Notes: generated by a model from the letters alone, not told the origin. Counted from the first letter of the stretch, positions 1-5,414 are shown. The stretch: DNA of 5,525 nt from Bacillota bacterium (GCA_023416585.1 JAEZHM010000064.1:1-5525), one strand, 5' to 3'. Program-made: numbers and translations.

Positions 1-2
1 AA

Positions 3-776
3 ACGGAGGGAGGCTTCGAAAGGACATCTTACGTACCCAATGGGGAACAGGTAACGGAGATGGCCGAGGCGCTGTGCGAGCATGCGCTGTATGCCAGGGC
101 GGAGGAGATGCGCCAGGGTTTTGTAACACTTAAAGGCGGACACCGCATGGGCCTGTGCGGCAGGGTACTCACTCAAGGCAGCCAAGTACGGGCGCTGCGT
201 GATATCGCCTCCCTGTGCATACGTATCGCGGGGGAGTATCCGGGATCGGCGGACGAGGTAATGAAGCACCTGTATCCCGAAGGAACGCTGTTAAGCGTGC
301 TGATCATAGGCAGCCCGGGGGCGGGGAAAACAACGCTGCTGCGGGATATCTGCCGCCAGCTTTCCGACGGCGGAAACGGAAGGGAGCAGGTTTCGGCCTG
401 TATGATCGACGAACGGGGTGAATTGGCTGCCTGTGTTCATGGCGTGCCGCAGTTGAATGTGGGGCGCAATACCGATGTGCTGGACGGGTGCCCAAAATCT
501 GTGGGGATGCAGTGGCTTTTGCGCTCCATGGCGCCTGGATGCTTGGTTACTGATGAATTGGGTGGAGAGGAGGACGCATTGGCGGTGCTGGAGGCTGTGC
601 GCTGTGGCGTGCCGGTGATGACAAGTGTGCACGGGCAGAGCCTGAATCAAGCGATGGAGCGGCCCGCGCTCAGGGCGCTGATGCAGGAAAAGGTGTTTGG
701 GCTGTATGTATTGCTGGACAGGAGTGTACCCGGGCGGATTACCGCTTTTCACGACTCCTGCCTGAATGTACTATGA
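3..776 (+). CDS. spoIIIAA: Stage III sporulation protein AA, secretion-type ATPase (5' end cut by window edge)
   Basis: This is the cytoplasmic, mother-cell ATPase thought to power the SpoIIIA-SpoIIQ channel. It is related to the type II/IV secretion ATPases (PilT/VirB11-like P-loop proteins). The frame is open to the left edge. The first internal ATG (60) is preceded by in-frame family-like sequence and has no special support as a start, so I treat the gene as truncated: 257 residues are visible and roughly 50-70 should be missing, judging from the usual length slightly above 300. Counting from Met at 60, I see the family motif GFVTLKGGHRMGLCGR (20-35), a Walker A GSPGAGKTT (84-92; bases 309-335), the DERGE motif (118-122), a Walker B strand CLVTDE (161-166, Asp/Glu at bases 552-557) and a C-terminal SVHG histidine motif (189-192). 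All ATPase motifs look intact. The stop codon overlaps the spoIIIAB start by 4 bp. Confidence 0.96.
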   Translation, partial: TEGGFERTSYVPNGEQVTEMAEALCEHALYARAEEMRQGFVTLKGGHRMGLCGRVLTQGSQVRALRDIASLCIRIAGEYPGSADEVMKHLYPEGTLLSVLIIGSPGAGKTTLLRDICRQLSDGGNGREQVSACMIDERGELAACVHGVPQLNVGRNTDVLDGCPKSVGMQWLLRSMAPGCLVTDELGGEEDALAVLEAVRCGVPVMTSVHGQSLNQAMERPALRALMQEKVFGLYVLLDRSVPGRITAFHDSCLNVL

Positions 777-1270
777 TCCGCCTGGTGTGCGGCCTGATAG
801 CGGCGGCAGCCTGTGCGCTGCTGGGCATAGAAGCGTCCTTCAGGCTGAAAAAGCGTGTGGAGTATCTGGCGGCCTGGATCAGAGCTCTGGAAATGATGGA
901 TCTAAAGCTGCAGCACGATGGAATCCCCCTGCGTGAGGTGGTCCTGCAGGAGGGGGAGGGTGATGGGGAAATAGCAAAGCGTTTGGCAGCATTCTCCCGC
1001 GCTCTTGCCCAGAACCCCCGCATGACATCGGCGCAGGCATGGCAATCCTCCTGCAAAAGCACGGATACAAAGGAAGAAAAGGTGCTGGCGGCCTGCTTTT
1101 CATCGCTTGGCACCGGCGTGCTGGAAAAGCGCAGAACAGCCATTGCCCAAACCATTGAGCAATTGAAAGTGCTGAAAAAGGAAGCGGAAGAAAAGGCGCA
1201 GCGGGATTGCAAGCTGTACCGCAGCCTGGGTCTGGCCGCAGGCGCGGCGTTGCTTCTCATTCTGTTGTAA
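773..1270 (+). CDS. spoIIIAB: Stage III sporulation protein AB, GspF-like membrane protein
   Basis: A 165-residue protein of the SpoIIIA complex in the mother-cell membrane that surrounds the forespore. The family resembles the GspF/PilC inner-membrane platform of type II secretion, which contacts the ATPase, so SpoIIIAA is its expected partner. Residues 4-20 form an N-terminal membrane segment. A helical cytoplasmic-type domain follows (about 24-145), including the family-like stretch EYLAAWIRALEMMDLKL (30-46) and a late charged helix rich in Lys and Glu (118-147). Residues 150-165 form a second membrane segment that runs to the very last residue, so there is no C-terminal tail. Its length matches the family (about 170). 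The ATG overlaps the spoIIIAA stop as ATGA, and no clear Shine-Dalgarno is visible upstream, which suggests translation by coupling to spoIIIAA. Identification rests on position and topology as much as on motifs. Confidence 0.93.
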   Translation: MIRLVCGLIAAAACALLGIEASFRLKKRVEYLAAWIRALEMMDLKLQHDGIPLREVVLQEGEGDGEIAKRLAAFSRALAQNPRMTSAQAWQSSCKSTDTKEEKVLAACFSSLGTGVLEKRRTAIAQTIEQLKVLKKEAEEKAQRDCKLYRSLGLAAGAALLLILL

Positions 1271-1278
1271 AGCATCAA

Positions 1279-1290
1279 GGAAGGAAAGGG
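1279..1290 (+). promoter_or_regulatory. Ribosome binding site that fixes the spoIIIAC start
   Basis: The purine-rich run GGAAGGAAAGGG ends 9 nt before ATG 1300. It selects that ATG over an earlier in-frame start at 1207, which would lie inside spoIIIAB and add about 31 residues unlike the family. Confidence 0.75.
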
Positions 1291-1299
1291 CAGATCATC

Positions 1300-1497
1300 A
1301 TGCAGGTGGAACTGCTTTTTAAAATAGCGGGCATCGGGATAATGGTATCGGTGATCAGTCAGATTCTGTCCCGCACCGGCCGGGAGGATATGGCCATGCT
1401 TACTACAGTGGCTGGCCTTGTGATCGTGCTGCTGATGGTAGTCAACCTGGTGGCAGAGCTTTTCACCAGCGTCAAAAGCATTTTTCAATTGTACTAA
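1300..1497 (+). CDS. spoIIIAC: Stage III sporulation protein AC, small two-helix membrane protein
   Basis: A 65-residue integral membrane subunit of the SpoIIIA complex. It has two hydrophobic helices (about 4-23 and 33-54) joined by a short charged turn, SRTGRED (24-30). The pattern FKIAGIGIMVSVISQIL...GRED.AMLTTVAGL is characteristic of SpoIIIAC, and the length matches the family (65-68 residues). SpoIIIAC and SpoIIIAD have been compared with small export-gate subunits of specialised secretion systems such as FliQ; that comparison comes from published family knowledge and is not visible here. The start at 1300 has a good Shine-Dalgarno and matches the family N-terminus. The gap from spoIIIAB is 29 bp, the widest in the operon. 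The stop lies 23 bp before the spoIIIAD start chosen here. Confidence 0.95.
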   Translation: MQVELLFKIAGIGIMVSVISQILSRTGREDMAMLTTVAGLVIVLLMVVNLVAELFTSVKSIFQLY

Positions 1498-1520
1498 ATG
1501 ATGCGTTGGAGCGTGTGCCT

Positions 1521-1907
1521 ATGGAAATCCTGCAGATCGCCGGCCTGGGGGTGGCAGCGGCGCTCCTGGCCATGGTGGTCCGTGGGTCCAGGCCGGAAAT
1601 CGCGCCACTCATCGCAATGGCGGCAGGCGTACTGGTGTTTTTCCTGGCGGTCAGCCGCCTGCAGGCTGTGGTGGCTGTGATGGAGCAGCTTGTTGACAAG
1701 GCGGGCCTTGCCCAGGATTACATAAAGGTACTTTTGAAGGTGGTGGGGGTAGCCTACGTTTCGGAGTTTGCAGCTCAGACCTGCCGGGATGCCGGCGAGG
1801 ACAGCCTTGCCGCCAAAGTGGAGATGGGCGGCAAGGTGCTTGTACTTGCCATGGCGTCCCCTGTTATCGTGGCGCTGGTGGAGCTTGTGCTGGAGGTGGT
1901 GCCGTGA
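1521..1907 (+). CDS. spoIIIAD: Stage III sporulation protein AD
   Basis: A 128-residue membrane subunit of the SpoIIIA complex. Membrane segments are expected at about 4-20, 28-46 and 104-125. The strongest family mark is the conserved central block YIKVLLKVVGVAYVSEFAAQ (67-86), followed by an invariant-looking CRDAGE turn (88-93) and the hydrophobic stretch GGKVLVLAMASPVI. I chose ATG 1521 because its product MEILQIAGLG aligns with the family N-terminus and because GGAG at 1508-1511 lies 9 nt upstream. A TTG at 1506 would add five residues but would place its start on top of that Shine-Dalgarno. An ATG at 1498 is in another frame and is not used. The stop overlaps the spoIIIAE GTG start by 4 bp (GTGA). 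Confidence 0.95.
   Translation: MEILQIAGLGVAAALLAMVVRGSRPEIAPLIAMAAGVLVFFLAVSRLQAVVAVMEQLVDKAGLAQDYIKVLLKVVGVAYVSEFAAQTCRDAGEDSLAAKVEMGGKVLVLAMASPVIVALVELVLEVVP
1892..1896 (+). promoter_or_regulatory. Ribosome binding site for the GTG start of spoIIIAE
   Basis: GGAGG lies inside the last codons of spoIIIAD, 7 nt before GTG 1904. The good spacing supports the GTG start, and the 4-bp overlap with the spoIIIAD stop suggests coupled translation. Confidence 0.7.
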
Positions 1908-3043
1908 AGCGCCTTATATGGCTGCTGATCGCCCTGCTCCTGCTGTCCCTGCCGGCTCAAGCCGAGGAACTGGAGAAAGGCCTTGAAAACGTGCTGGACT
2001 CCCTGTCGGTAGCCGAGTTTCAAAAGGCTGTGGACAGCGTCACGACAGAGCACATCGACGTAAAGGATACGGTACTGAAACTGGCGCGGGGGGAAATCAC
2101 CTGGGATTTTGGAAAGCTGCTGGAATCCCTGGGCAAAAGCCTTTTGTCCGCGCTGACGGGAAGCCTGTGGCGTATTACAAGGGTATTGGTGCCCGCGGTT
2201 TTATGCGGCATCCTGATGCACATGCGCGGCGCTTTTGCCAGGGATGCCGTGGCTGAAATCAGCCGGTACGTATGCTTCTTGCTGGTGGCCATCTTCATGG
2301 TACAGGACCTGACGGAGCATATCGCCCTGGCGCAAAGGACCATTGATTTGCTGTCAGGGGCCATGCAAAACCTGTTCCCGCTGCTGCTAACGCTCTTGGC
2401 TGCGGTGGGCGGAACGGCCAGCGCCGCGTTCTTTCAGCCGGCGGTGGTGGCAGCCAGCGGTACCATGACTTCCCTGATACGCAATGTGACCATGCCTTTT
2501 GCCGTGGGTGCAGCGGTGCTTATCATACTGGACCATGTGAGTGAAAAGCTGCACGTAAGCCGCCTGGCATCGCTCTTTAAGCAAATGGCCAACTGGACGC
2601 TGGGCGTTTCCTTCACCGTATTCATCGGCGTGACCATGGTGCAGGGCTTGGGCACCGCGGCAGTGGACGGCGTTTCCATCCGCACCGCCAAGTATGCCAT
2701 CGACAACTTCGTGCCCATTGTGGGCGGCATGTTTGCCGATACGGTAGATACTTTGGTGGGATGCTCACTGCTTATCAAGAATGCGCTGGGCACAACGGGG
2801 CTGATGGTGTTGGTAGGTATTTGCATCAGCCCCATGATCCAGTCACTGTGCGCGGTTCTTATCTACAGGATTAGTGCGGCCATCATGCAGCCGGTGGCGG
2901 AAAGCAACATTGTGGACTGCCTGTACGATTTTTCCAATGTGCTGATGCTTTTGTTTATCATCCAGCTATCCATCAGCGCCATGTTCCTGCTTTTGATCGC
3001 CCAGATGCTGGTGGTGGGCAACCTTACCGTGATGCTGCGCTAG
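1904..3043 (+). CDS. spoIIIAE: Stage III sporulation protein AE, polytopic membrane protein with signal peptide
   Basis: The largest membrane subunit of the SpoIIIA complex (379 residues; family about 380-400), and a candidate export-gate component. It starts with GTG. An N-terminal signal peptide is clear: MKR, a Leu-rich core (4-16) and a probable cleavage site AQA|E (18-21). Next comes a soluble amphipathic stretch (about 21-85), expected on the outer face. Hydrophobic segments follow at about 88-107, 121-137, 156-178, 193-211, 232-250, 297-325 (probably two helices) and 346-371. The family signature lies between the fifth and sixth: TAKYAIDNFVPIVGG (261-275) followed by DTVDTLVGCSLLIKNALG (279-296). 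A TAG stop precedes spoIIIAF by 10 bp and is embedded in the spoIIIAF Shine-Dalgarno. The call is very secure; the exact number of helices is an estimate from hydrophobicity by eye. Confidence 0.96.
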   Translation: MKRLIWLLIALLLLSLPAQAEELEKGLENVLDSLSVAEFQKAVDSVTTEHIDVKDTVLKLARGEITWDFGKLLESLGKSLLSALTGSLWRITRVLVPAVLCGILMHMRGAFARDAVAEISRYVCFLLVAIFMVQDLTEHIALAQRTIDLLSGAMQNLFPLLLTLLAAVGGTASAAFFQPAVVAASGTMTSLIRNVTMPFAVGAAVLIILDHVSEKLHVSRLASLFKQMANWTLGVSFTVFIGVTMVQGLGTAAVDGVSIRTAKYAIDNFVPIVGGMFADTVDTLVGCSLLIKNALGTTGLMVLVGICISPMIQSLCAVLIYRISAAIMQPVAESNIVDCLYDFSNVLMLLFIIQLSISAMFLLLIAQMLVVGNLTVMLR

Positions 3044-3048
3044 GAGGG
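3042..3048 (+). promoter_or_regulatory. Ribosome binding site of spoIIIAF overlapping the spoIIIAE stop
   Basis: AGGAGGG begins within the TAG stop of spoIIIAE and ends 5 nt before ATG 3054. It is the closest match to the consensus Shine-Dalgarno in the operon. Confidence 0.75.
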
Positions 3049-3053
3049 TACCA

Positions 3054-3563
3054 ATGAACGCGTTCTTAAGGCAGATGGCGGTGCTGGGGATACTGACCAC
3101 CCTGGCAGAACACCTATTGCCGGAGGGAGGATTAAGAAAGGCCGGGCGGATGGTGATGGGGCTTTTGATGATGCTCACCATCCTCACGTCCATCCTGAAC
3201 ATATTGAAGCTTCCTCTTCCGGACATCGCCGGCCTTATGCGTTTTCAGCAGCAGGCGGAGTTCTCTATGATCCGCGATCCCGGCAGCTACCGGGATGCCG
3301 TACTTGACAGTTTGCGCAGGCAGGTGCAGGATGCAGCGCTGCGGGCGGCAAAAGATGCGGGCTATGCGGACGCTGAAGTCGTTGCGGAGCTATCGGACAA
3401 AGGGGAGATCACAGCCGTCCGTCTGCGGATGACGGCGGCGATTGTGCCTGCCTTTGCGGGGGAAGGGATACTTAAAAGCGAGTATCAAAAGCTTCGGGAG
3501 CAGGTGGCCAGTGCGCTGTCCTTACCGGAAAGCCTGATCCATGTGGAAGCGGGAGGAACTTGA
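3054..3563 (+). CDS. spoIIIAF: Stage III sporulation protein AF, ring-building-motif protein
   Basis: A 169-residue bitopic membrane protein of the A-Q complex. Two N-terminal helices (about 5-21 and 30-52) flank the family motif LLPEGGLRKAGRMVMGLL (21-38). A linker leads to an extracellular C-terminal domain (about 78-166) with the helix-strand-strand-helix-strand order of a ring-building motif: helix around 78-101, strands around 105-112 and 119-128, helix around 142-155, and a last strand LIHVEA (161-166). The same fold class is known from SpoIIIAG, SpoIIIAH and the FliF/YscJ secretion rings. The protein is somewhat shorter than the Bacillus one (about 200), mainly in the linker and C-terminus. 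The stop is 2 bp before the spoIIIAG start chosen here, and the spoIIIAG ribosome site lies in its last codons. Confidence 0.94.
   Translation: MNAFLRQMAVLGILTTLAEHLLPEGGLRKAGRMVMGLLMMLTILTSILNILKLPLPDIAGLMRFQQQAEFSMIRDPGSYRDAVLDSLRRQVQDAALRAAKDAGYADAEVVAELSDKGEITAVRLRMTAAIVPAFAGEGILKSEYQKLREQVASALSLPESLIHVEAGGT
3551..3556 (+). promoter_or_regulatory. Ribosome binding site deciding the spoIIIAG start
   Basis: GGGAGG lies 3 nt before TTG 3560, 9 nt before GTG 3566 and 18 nt before ATG 3575. Only the GTG has normal spacing, so GTG 3566 is the preferred start. Confidence 0.6.
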
Positions 3564-3565
3564 AA

Positions 3566-3961
3566 GTGACAAGCATGAAAGCGCTGTGGGAAAAGTGGAA
3601 GGAAAAAAAGCACGGCCAGTGGCTGATATTGGTGCTGCTTCTTGCGCTGTCCGGTGCTTTGCTGCTGACCGATTTCAACTTGTCCGGCGGGCAGAGCGCC
3701 ATGGAAAAGAGGATCGCCCAGGTGCTTTCCGCCATGGAAGGATGTGGACAAGTGGAGATATCCATCTATTATGGGCCTGAAAACACGAATTTGTGGGGGG
3801 AGAAGACTAAAAATACCGCTCCAATTGGTGCGGTAGTGGTGGCGGAGGGTGCGAACAAGGTGGAGGTACGGCTGATGCTGATGCGCGCCGTGGAAACGCT
3901 GCTTGGGCTTGATCAACAGTCCGTTCAGGTATACCCCATGGGGGAAAGACCGCTGAAGTAA
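3566..3961 (+). CDS. spoIIIAG: Stage III sporulation protein AG, unusually short
   Basis: A ring-forming component of the A-Q channel in the outer forespore membrane. With the GTG start it has 131 residues: a basic N-terminal cytoplasmic stretch (WEKWKEKK), one membrane helix (about 18-35) and an extracellular ring-building motif. I read that motif as helix 46-57, strand VEISIYY (63-69), loop 70-87, strand IGAVVVAEGA (87-96), helix 98-114 and strand SVQVYPM (119-125). The VVVAEGA block and the LLGL...VQVYPM ending are family signatures. Bacillus SpoIIIAG has about 229 residues, and a large insertion in the domain builds the beta-triangle of its 30-fold ring. Here the corresponding loop is only about 18 residues, so that element appears to be absent. 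TTG 3560 or ATG 3575 are alternative starts and do not change this. Confidence 0.9.
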   Translation: MTSMKALWEKWKEKKHGQWLILVLLLALSGALLLTDFNLSGGQSAMEKRIAQVLSAMEGCGQVEISIYYGPENTNLWGEKTKNTAPIGAVVVAEGANKVEVRLMLMRAVETLLGLDQQSVQVYPMGERPLK

Positions 3962-3967
3962 AGGGGG
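3961..3967 (+). promoter_or_regulatory. Ribosome binding site deciding the spoIIIAH start
   Basis: AGGGGG touches ATG 3968 with no spacer but is 6 nt from the in-frame ATG 3974. That favours the second ATG and removes two residues from the longest possible protein. Confidence 0.6.
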
Positions 3968-3973
3968 ATGCAC

Positions 3974-4498
3974 ATGTTTGCGTTTTTTAAAAAGCATAAG
4001 AACCTGATTTTTCTGTGTGTACTGCTGCTGACTCTGGCGGGTTCCTACCTATGGAACCAGTATCAGCTGGGAGAACTGAAGACTGTATCGCTGCCTATCA
4101 GCCGTACAGATGGGATCGGCGCCACGCCCACGCCAACAGTCTCAAAGACGCCACTTATGCAGTATCAGGAAAAGCGGGAGGCGACAAGGCAGGCAGATAT
4201 GGCGGCGCTTCAAACCCTTGTTTCCAACGAAAAGGTGGATCAGGCGGCCCGCAACCAGGCCCAGGAGGAATTGCAGGAGATGATCCGCTGCCGGGAAAAC
4301 GAACTTGCCATTGAAGGCGCGCTGACCGGGGCGGGCCTTGCGCCCTGCGTGGCGGTGGTACAGCGGGGCGCCGTGACCGTGCTGGTGGAAAAGAAGGAAC
4401 TGACCCAAACCGAGGCCACCATGATCCTGACCCTTGCCACTGCCCACACCGGGGAAGTTCCGGAGAATATCCGTATCATGGCGGGGAATATGATATAG
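3974..4498 (+). CDS. spoIIIAH: Stage III sporulation protein AH, SpoIIQ-binding YscJ/FliF-like protein
   Basis: The last subunit of the operon. Its extracellular domain is known to bind forespore SpoIIQ across the intermembrane space and to form a ring related to YscJ/FliF. It has 174 residues: a basic start FKKHKN (5-10), one membrane helix (about 11-27), a flexible Thr/Pro/Ser linker (about 36-60), a long charged helix with the family-like pattern YQEKREATRQADMAAL (64-79), and the domain proper. That domain contains a Glu-rich helix 94-118, strands VAVVQRGAVTVLVEKKEL (126-143), a helix around 144-158 and a final strand ENIRIMAG (164-171). The helical pattern and the VPENIRIM ending match Clostridia SpoIIIAH. 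Two Cys (106 and 125) fall in the domain. ATG 3968 is an alternative start two codons upstream. A strong terminator follows 12 bp after the stop. Confidence 0.95.
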   Translation: MFAFFKKHKNLIFLCVLLLTLAGSYLWNQYQLGELKTVSLPISRTDGIGATPTPTVSKTPLMQYQEKREATRQADMAALQTLVSNEKVDQAARNQAQEELQEMIRCRENELAIEGALTGAGLAPCVAVVQRGAVTVLVEKKELTQTEATMILTLATAHTGEVPENIRIMAGNMI

Positions 4499-4510
4499 GA
4501 CGCTTCGCTT

Positions 4511-4549
4511 TCGCTAAAATGACGCATATGCGTCATTTTAGCGATTTTT
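4511..4549 (+). terminator. Intrinsic terminator of the spoIIIA operon
   Basis: Arms TCGCTAAAATGACGCAT (4511-4527) and ATGCGTCATTTTAGCGA (4528-4544) form a perfect 34-bp palindrome, followed directly by five T (4545-4549). In RNA it would fold as a stem of about 15 bp with a minimal loop. It lies just after the spoIIIAH stop, where the operon transcript should end. The opposite strand has no T run after the stem, so it should act mainly in the + direction. Confidence 0.9.
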
Positions 4550-4560
4550 GCACGATTTCA

Positions 4561-4585
4561 AATGAAGGGGTTGCACCCCTTCATT
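4561..4585 (+). repeat. GC-rich hairpin after the terminator
   Basis: AATGAAGGGG (4561-4570) and CCCCTTCATT (4576-4585) are perfect complements around a TTGCA loop. No T run follows, so it is not an obvious second terminator. It could protect the 3' end of read-through RNA or be part of a dispersed palindromic repeat. Its function is unknown. Confidence 0.75.
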
Positions 4586-4662
4586 GCATCCCTGCAAGTA
4601 TGCTCAAATCCATTTAACATTTCAATTTCTATCAGCATTCATAATTAGCTTTACAAATTCTT

Positions 4663-4702
4663 GGGGAGTAACGAGGGGGTCGAAGCCCCCTCGTTGCTCC
4701 CC
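4663..4702 (+). repeat. Long GC-rich hairpin (17-bp stem)
   Basis: GGGGAGTAACGAGGGGG (4663-4679) pairs with CCCCCTCGTTGCTCCCC (4686-4702) around the loop TCGAAG, with a single U-G wobble (4669/4696). It is very stable and lacks a following T run. Its G-run stem is similar in style to the hairpin at 4561-4585, which suggests a family of intergenic palindromes rather than a gene-specific regulatory element. The A+T-rich stretch between the two hairpins shows no ORF or clear signal. Confidence 0.8.
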
Positions 4703-4730
4703 TGATGTAAACGCTGATGAAAGCTCCTGC

Positions 4731-4770
4731 GTGTCATTCTGAGGAAGTGAAGCGACCGAAGAATCTTTAT
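4731..4770 (+). repeat. REP-like intergenic element of the GTCATTCTGAG...GAAGAATC type
   Basis: The stretch opens with GTGTCATTCTGAGGAAG (4731-4747) and ends with GACCGAAGAATCTTTAT (4754-4770), with ATTCT (4736-4740) and AGAAT (4760-4764) as outer complementary arms. Short intergenic repeats beginning GTCATTCTGAG or GTCATCCTGAG and ending GAAGAATCT or GAAGGATCT occur in many copies in many bacterial genomes. I recognise the type by memory; copy number in this genome cannot be seen from one window. Confidence 0.6.
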
Positions 4771-4786
4771 ACGGCAAGGGGTTCAG

Positions 4787-4933
4787 ATGAAATGTCTAAA
4801 AAGCAACAGTAATGGTCAAACGCAGTTAAGAGCGATGCCTGGAATACAAGTGAACAGTGGGAAAAATTGTGCGATGACGGCCAGATGCTATGCGTTTGGC
4901 CGTCATTGCATGAAACAGATGTATATGTTATGA
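4787..4933 (+). CDS. Possible 48-residue small ORF, cysteine-containing, unsupported
   Basis: ATG 4787 opens 48 codons to TGA 4931-4933, with AAGGGG (4776-4781) placed 5 nt upstream. The product is rich in Lys, Arg, Asn and Met, with Cys at 3, 28, 34 and 41, and has no signal peptide or membrane helix. I recognise no family. Against it: the last third coincides with the inverted repeat at 4870-4910 and with the -35 and -10 boxes of the next gene, and an open frame of this length is not surprising by chance. The more likely reading is non-coding intergenic DNA, or possibly the leader region of a transcript. Confidence 0.15.
   Translation: MKCLKSNSNGQTQLRAMPGIQVNSGKNCAMTARCYAFGRHCMKQMYML
4870..4910. 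repeat. Inverted repeat overlapping the -35 region of the rseC-like gene
   Basis: TGCGATGACGGCCA (4870-4883) and TGGCCGTCATTGCA (4897-4910) are complementary over 14 positions with one G-U wobble (4873/4907), around a 13-nt loop. The right arm contains most of the -35 box TTGCAT. It could be an operator. Alternatively, read on the minus strand, the stem is followed by CAATTTTTC (from 4869 down), the form of an intrinsic terminator for leftward transcription. Nothing in the window shows a leftward gene that would need it. Confidence 0.75.
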
Positions 4934-4934
4934 T
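4906..4934 (+). promoter_or_regulatory. Sigma-A-type promoter for the rseC-like gene
   Basis: TTGCAT (4906-4911) and TATGAT (4929-4934) are separated by exactly 17 bp, and TGT (4926-4928) immediately before the -10 box makes it an extended -10 promoter. Transcription would start about 40 nt before ATG 4986. Together with the strong terminator after spoIIIAH this indicates that the downstream gene is transcribed separately from the sporulation operon. Confidence 0.65.
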
Positions 4935-4969
4935 AATTCTGGGCATGATGATTTGGACGGCATGCCGGG

Positions 4970-4976
4970 AAGAAGG
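4970..4976 (+). promoter_or_regulatory. Ribosome binding site fixing the rseC-like start
   Basis: AAGAAGG ends 9 nt before ATG 4986. It favours this start over an in-frame TTG at 4953, whose extra residues are not family-like. Confidence 0.65.
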
Positions 4977-4985
4977 CAAGCGATA

Positions 4986-5384
4986 ATGGAACAAACAGGA
5001 GAAGTAATTAAAGTGTTAGACGGTCTGTTGACCGTTCAGTTTTGCAGGCCTGAAGCGTGCGAAAGCTGCCGGGCTTGCACCGGGGAGAAGCACAAGGCCA
5101 TGTTACAGATCCCAGGGGATGCGCAGGTGGGAGATATTGTTACCGTCAGCATGCCGGAAGGGCAGGTGGCCAAAGCGTCATTGCTGGCTTATGCCATGCC
5201 TCTTGTGGGGCTTATGGCTGGTTTATTCACAGGCTACGCATTGGGTGGAGATATGCCTGCCGTCATCGGCGCGGCTGCAGGACTTATGATAAGCGTGCTT
5301 ATCCTGAAACTGCTGGATGGCCGGCTGCGCAGGGATGCAAGATGGACGCCAAAACTTGTATCCGTTATGAAAAAGCAAGCATAG
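4986..5384 (+). CDS. RseC/MucC-family membrane protein with four-cysteine cluster
   Basis: A 132-residue protein of the RseC/MucC type (SoxR-reducing system / positive regulator of sigma-E activity in proteobacteria). In anaerobic Bacillota its role is not established; a link to membrane electron transfer of the Rnf/Rsx type is the usual inference. The architecture is typical of the family: an N-terminal small-beta region (MEQTGEVIKVLDGLLTVQF, 1-19), a cysteine cluster C20-X4-C25-X2-C28-X2-C31, a second beta stretch (37-57), two membrane helices (about 64-86 and 90-110) and a basic tail (113-130) containing the WTPKLVSV stretch. The four closely spaced Cys could hold an iron-sulfur cluster or metal, which is inference. 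It has its own promoter and ribosome site, and is not an A-Q channel component in the organisms where that channel was studied. Confidence 0.87.
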   Translation: MEQTGEVIKVLDGLLTVQFCRPEACESCRACTGEKHKAMLQIPGDAQVGDIVTVSMPEGQVAKASLLAYAMPLVGLMAGLFTGYALGGDMPAVIGAAAGLMISVLILKLLDGRLRRDARWTPKLVSVMKKQA

Positions 5385-5414
5385 GCCTTACAAAAATAAA
5401 ACAGAAGGAACTTT

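Noticed and set aside
1207..1299. N-terminal extension of spoIIIAC from an earlier ATG.
   Set aside because: The extra residues overlap spoIIIAB, do not match the family, and the good ribosome site serves ATG 1300.
739..1488. A 249-codon minus-strand ORF opposite spoIIIAB and spoIIIAC.
   Set aside because: It mirrors well-supported genes on the + strand, its product has no recognisable family and a skewed composition, and long antisense frames are common in GC-rich coding DNA.
3485..3997. Minus-strand ORF of 170 codons opposite spoIIIAG.
   Set aside because: It is the shadow of spoIIIAG; the product is rich in His, Gln and Pro with no domain and no promoter or ribosome site.
4640..4646. CATAATT, loosely resembling a sporulation sigma-E -10 box.
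   Set aside because: No matching -35 element is visible at the right distance and the next gene already has a better sigma-A-type promoter.
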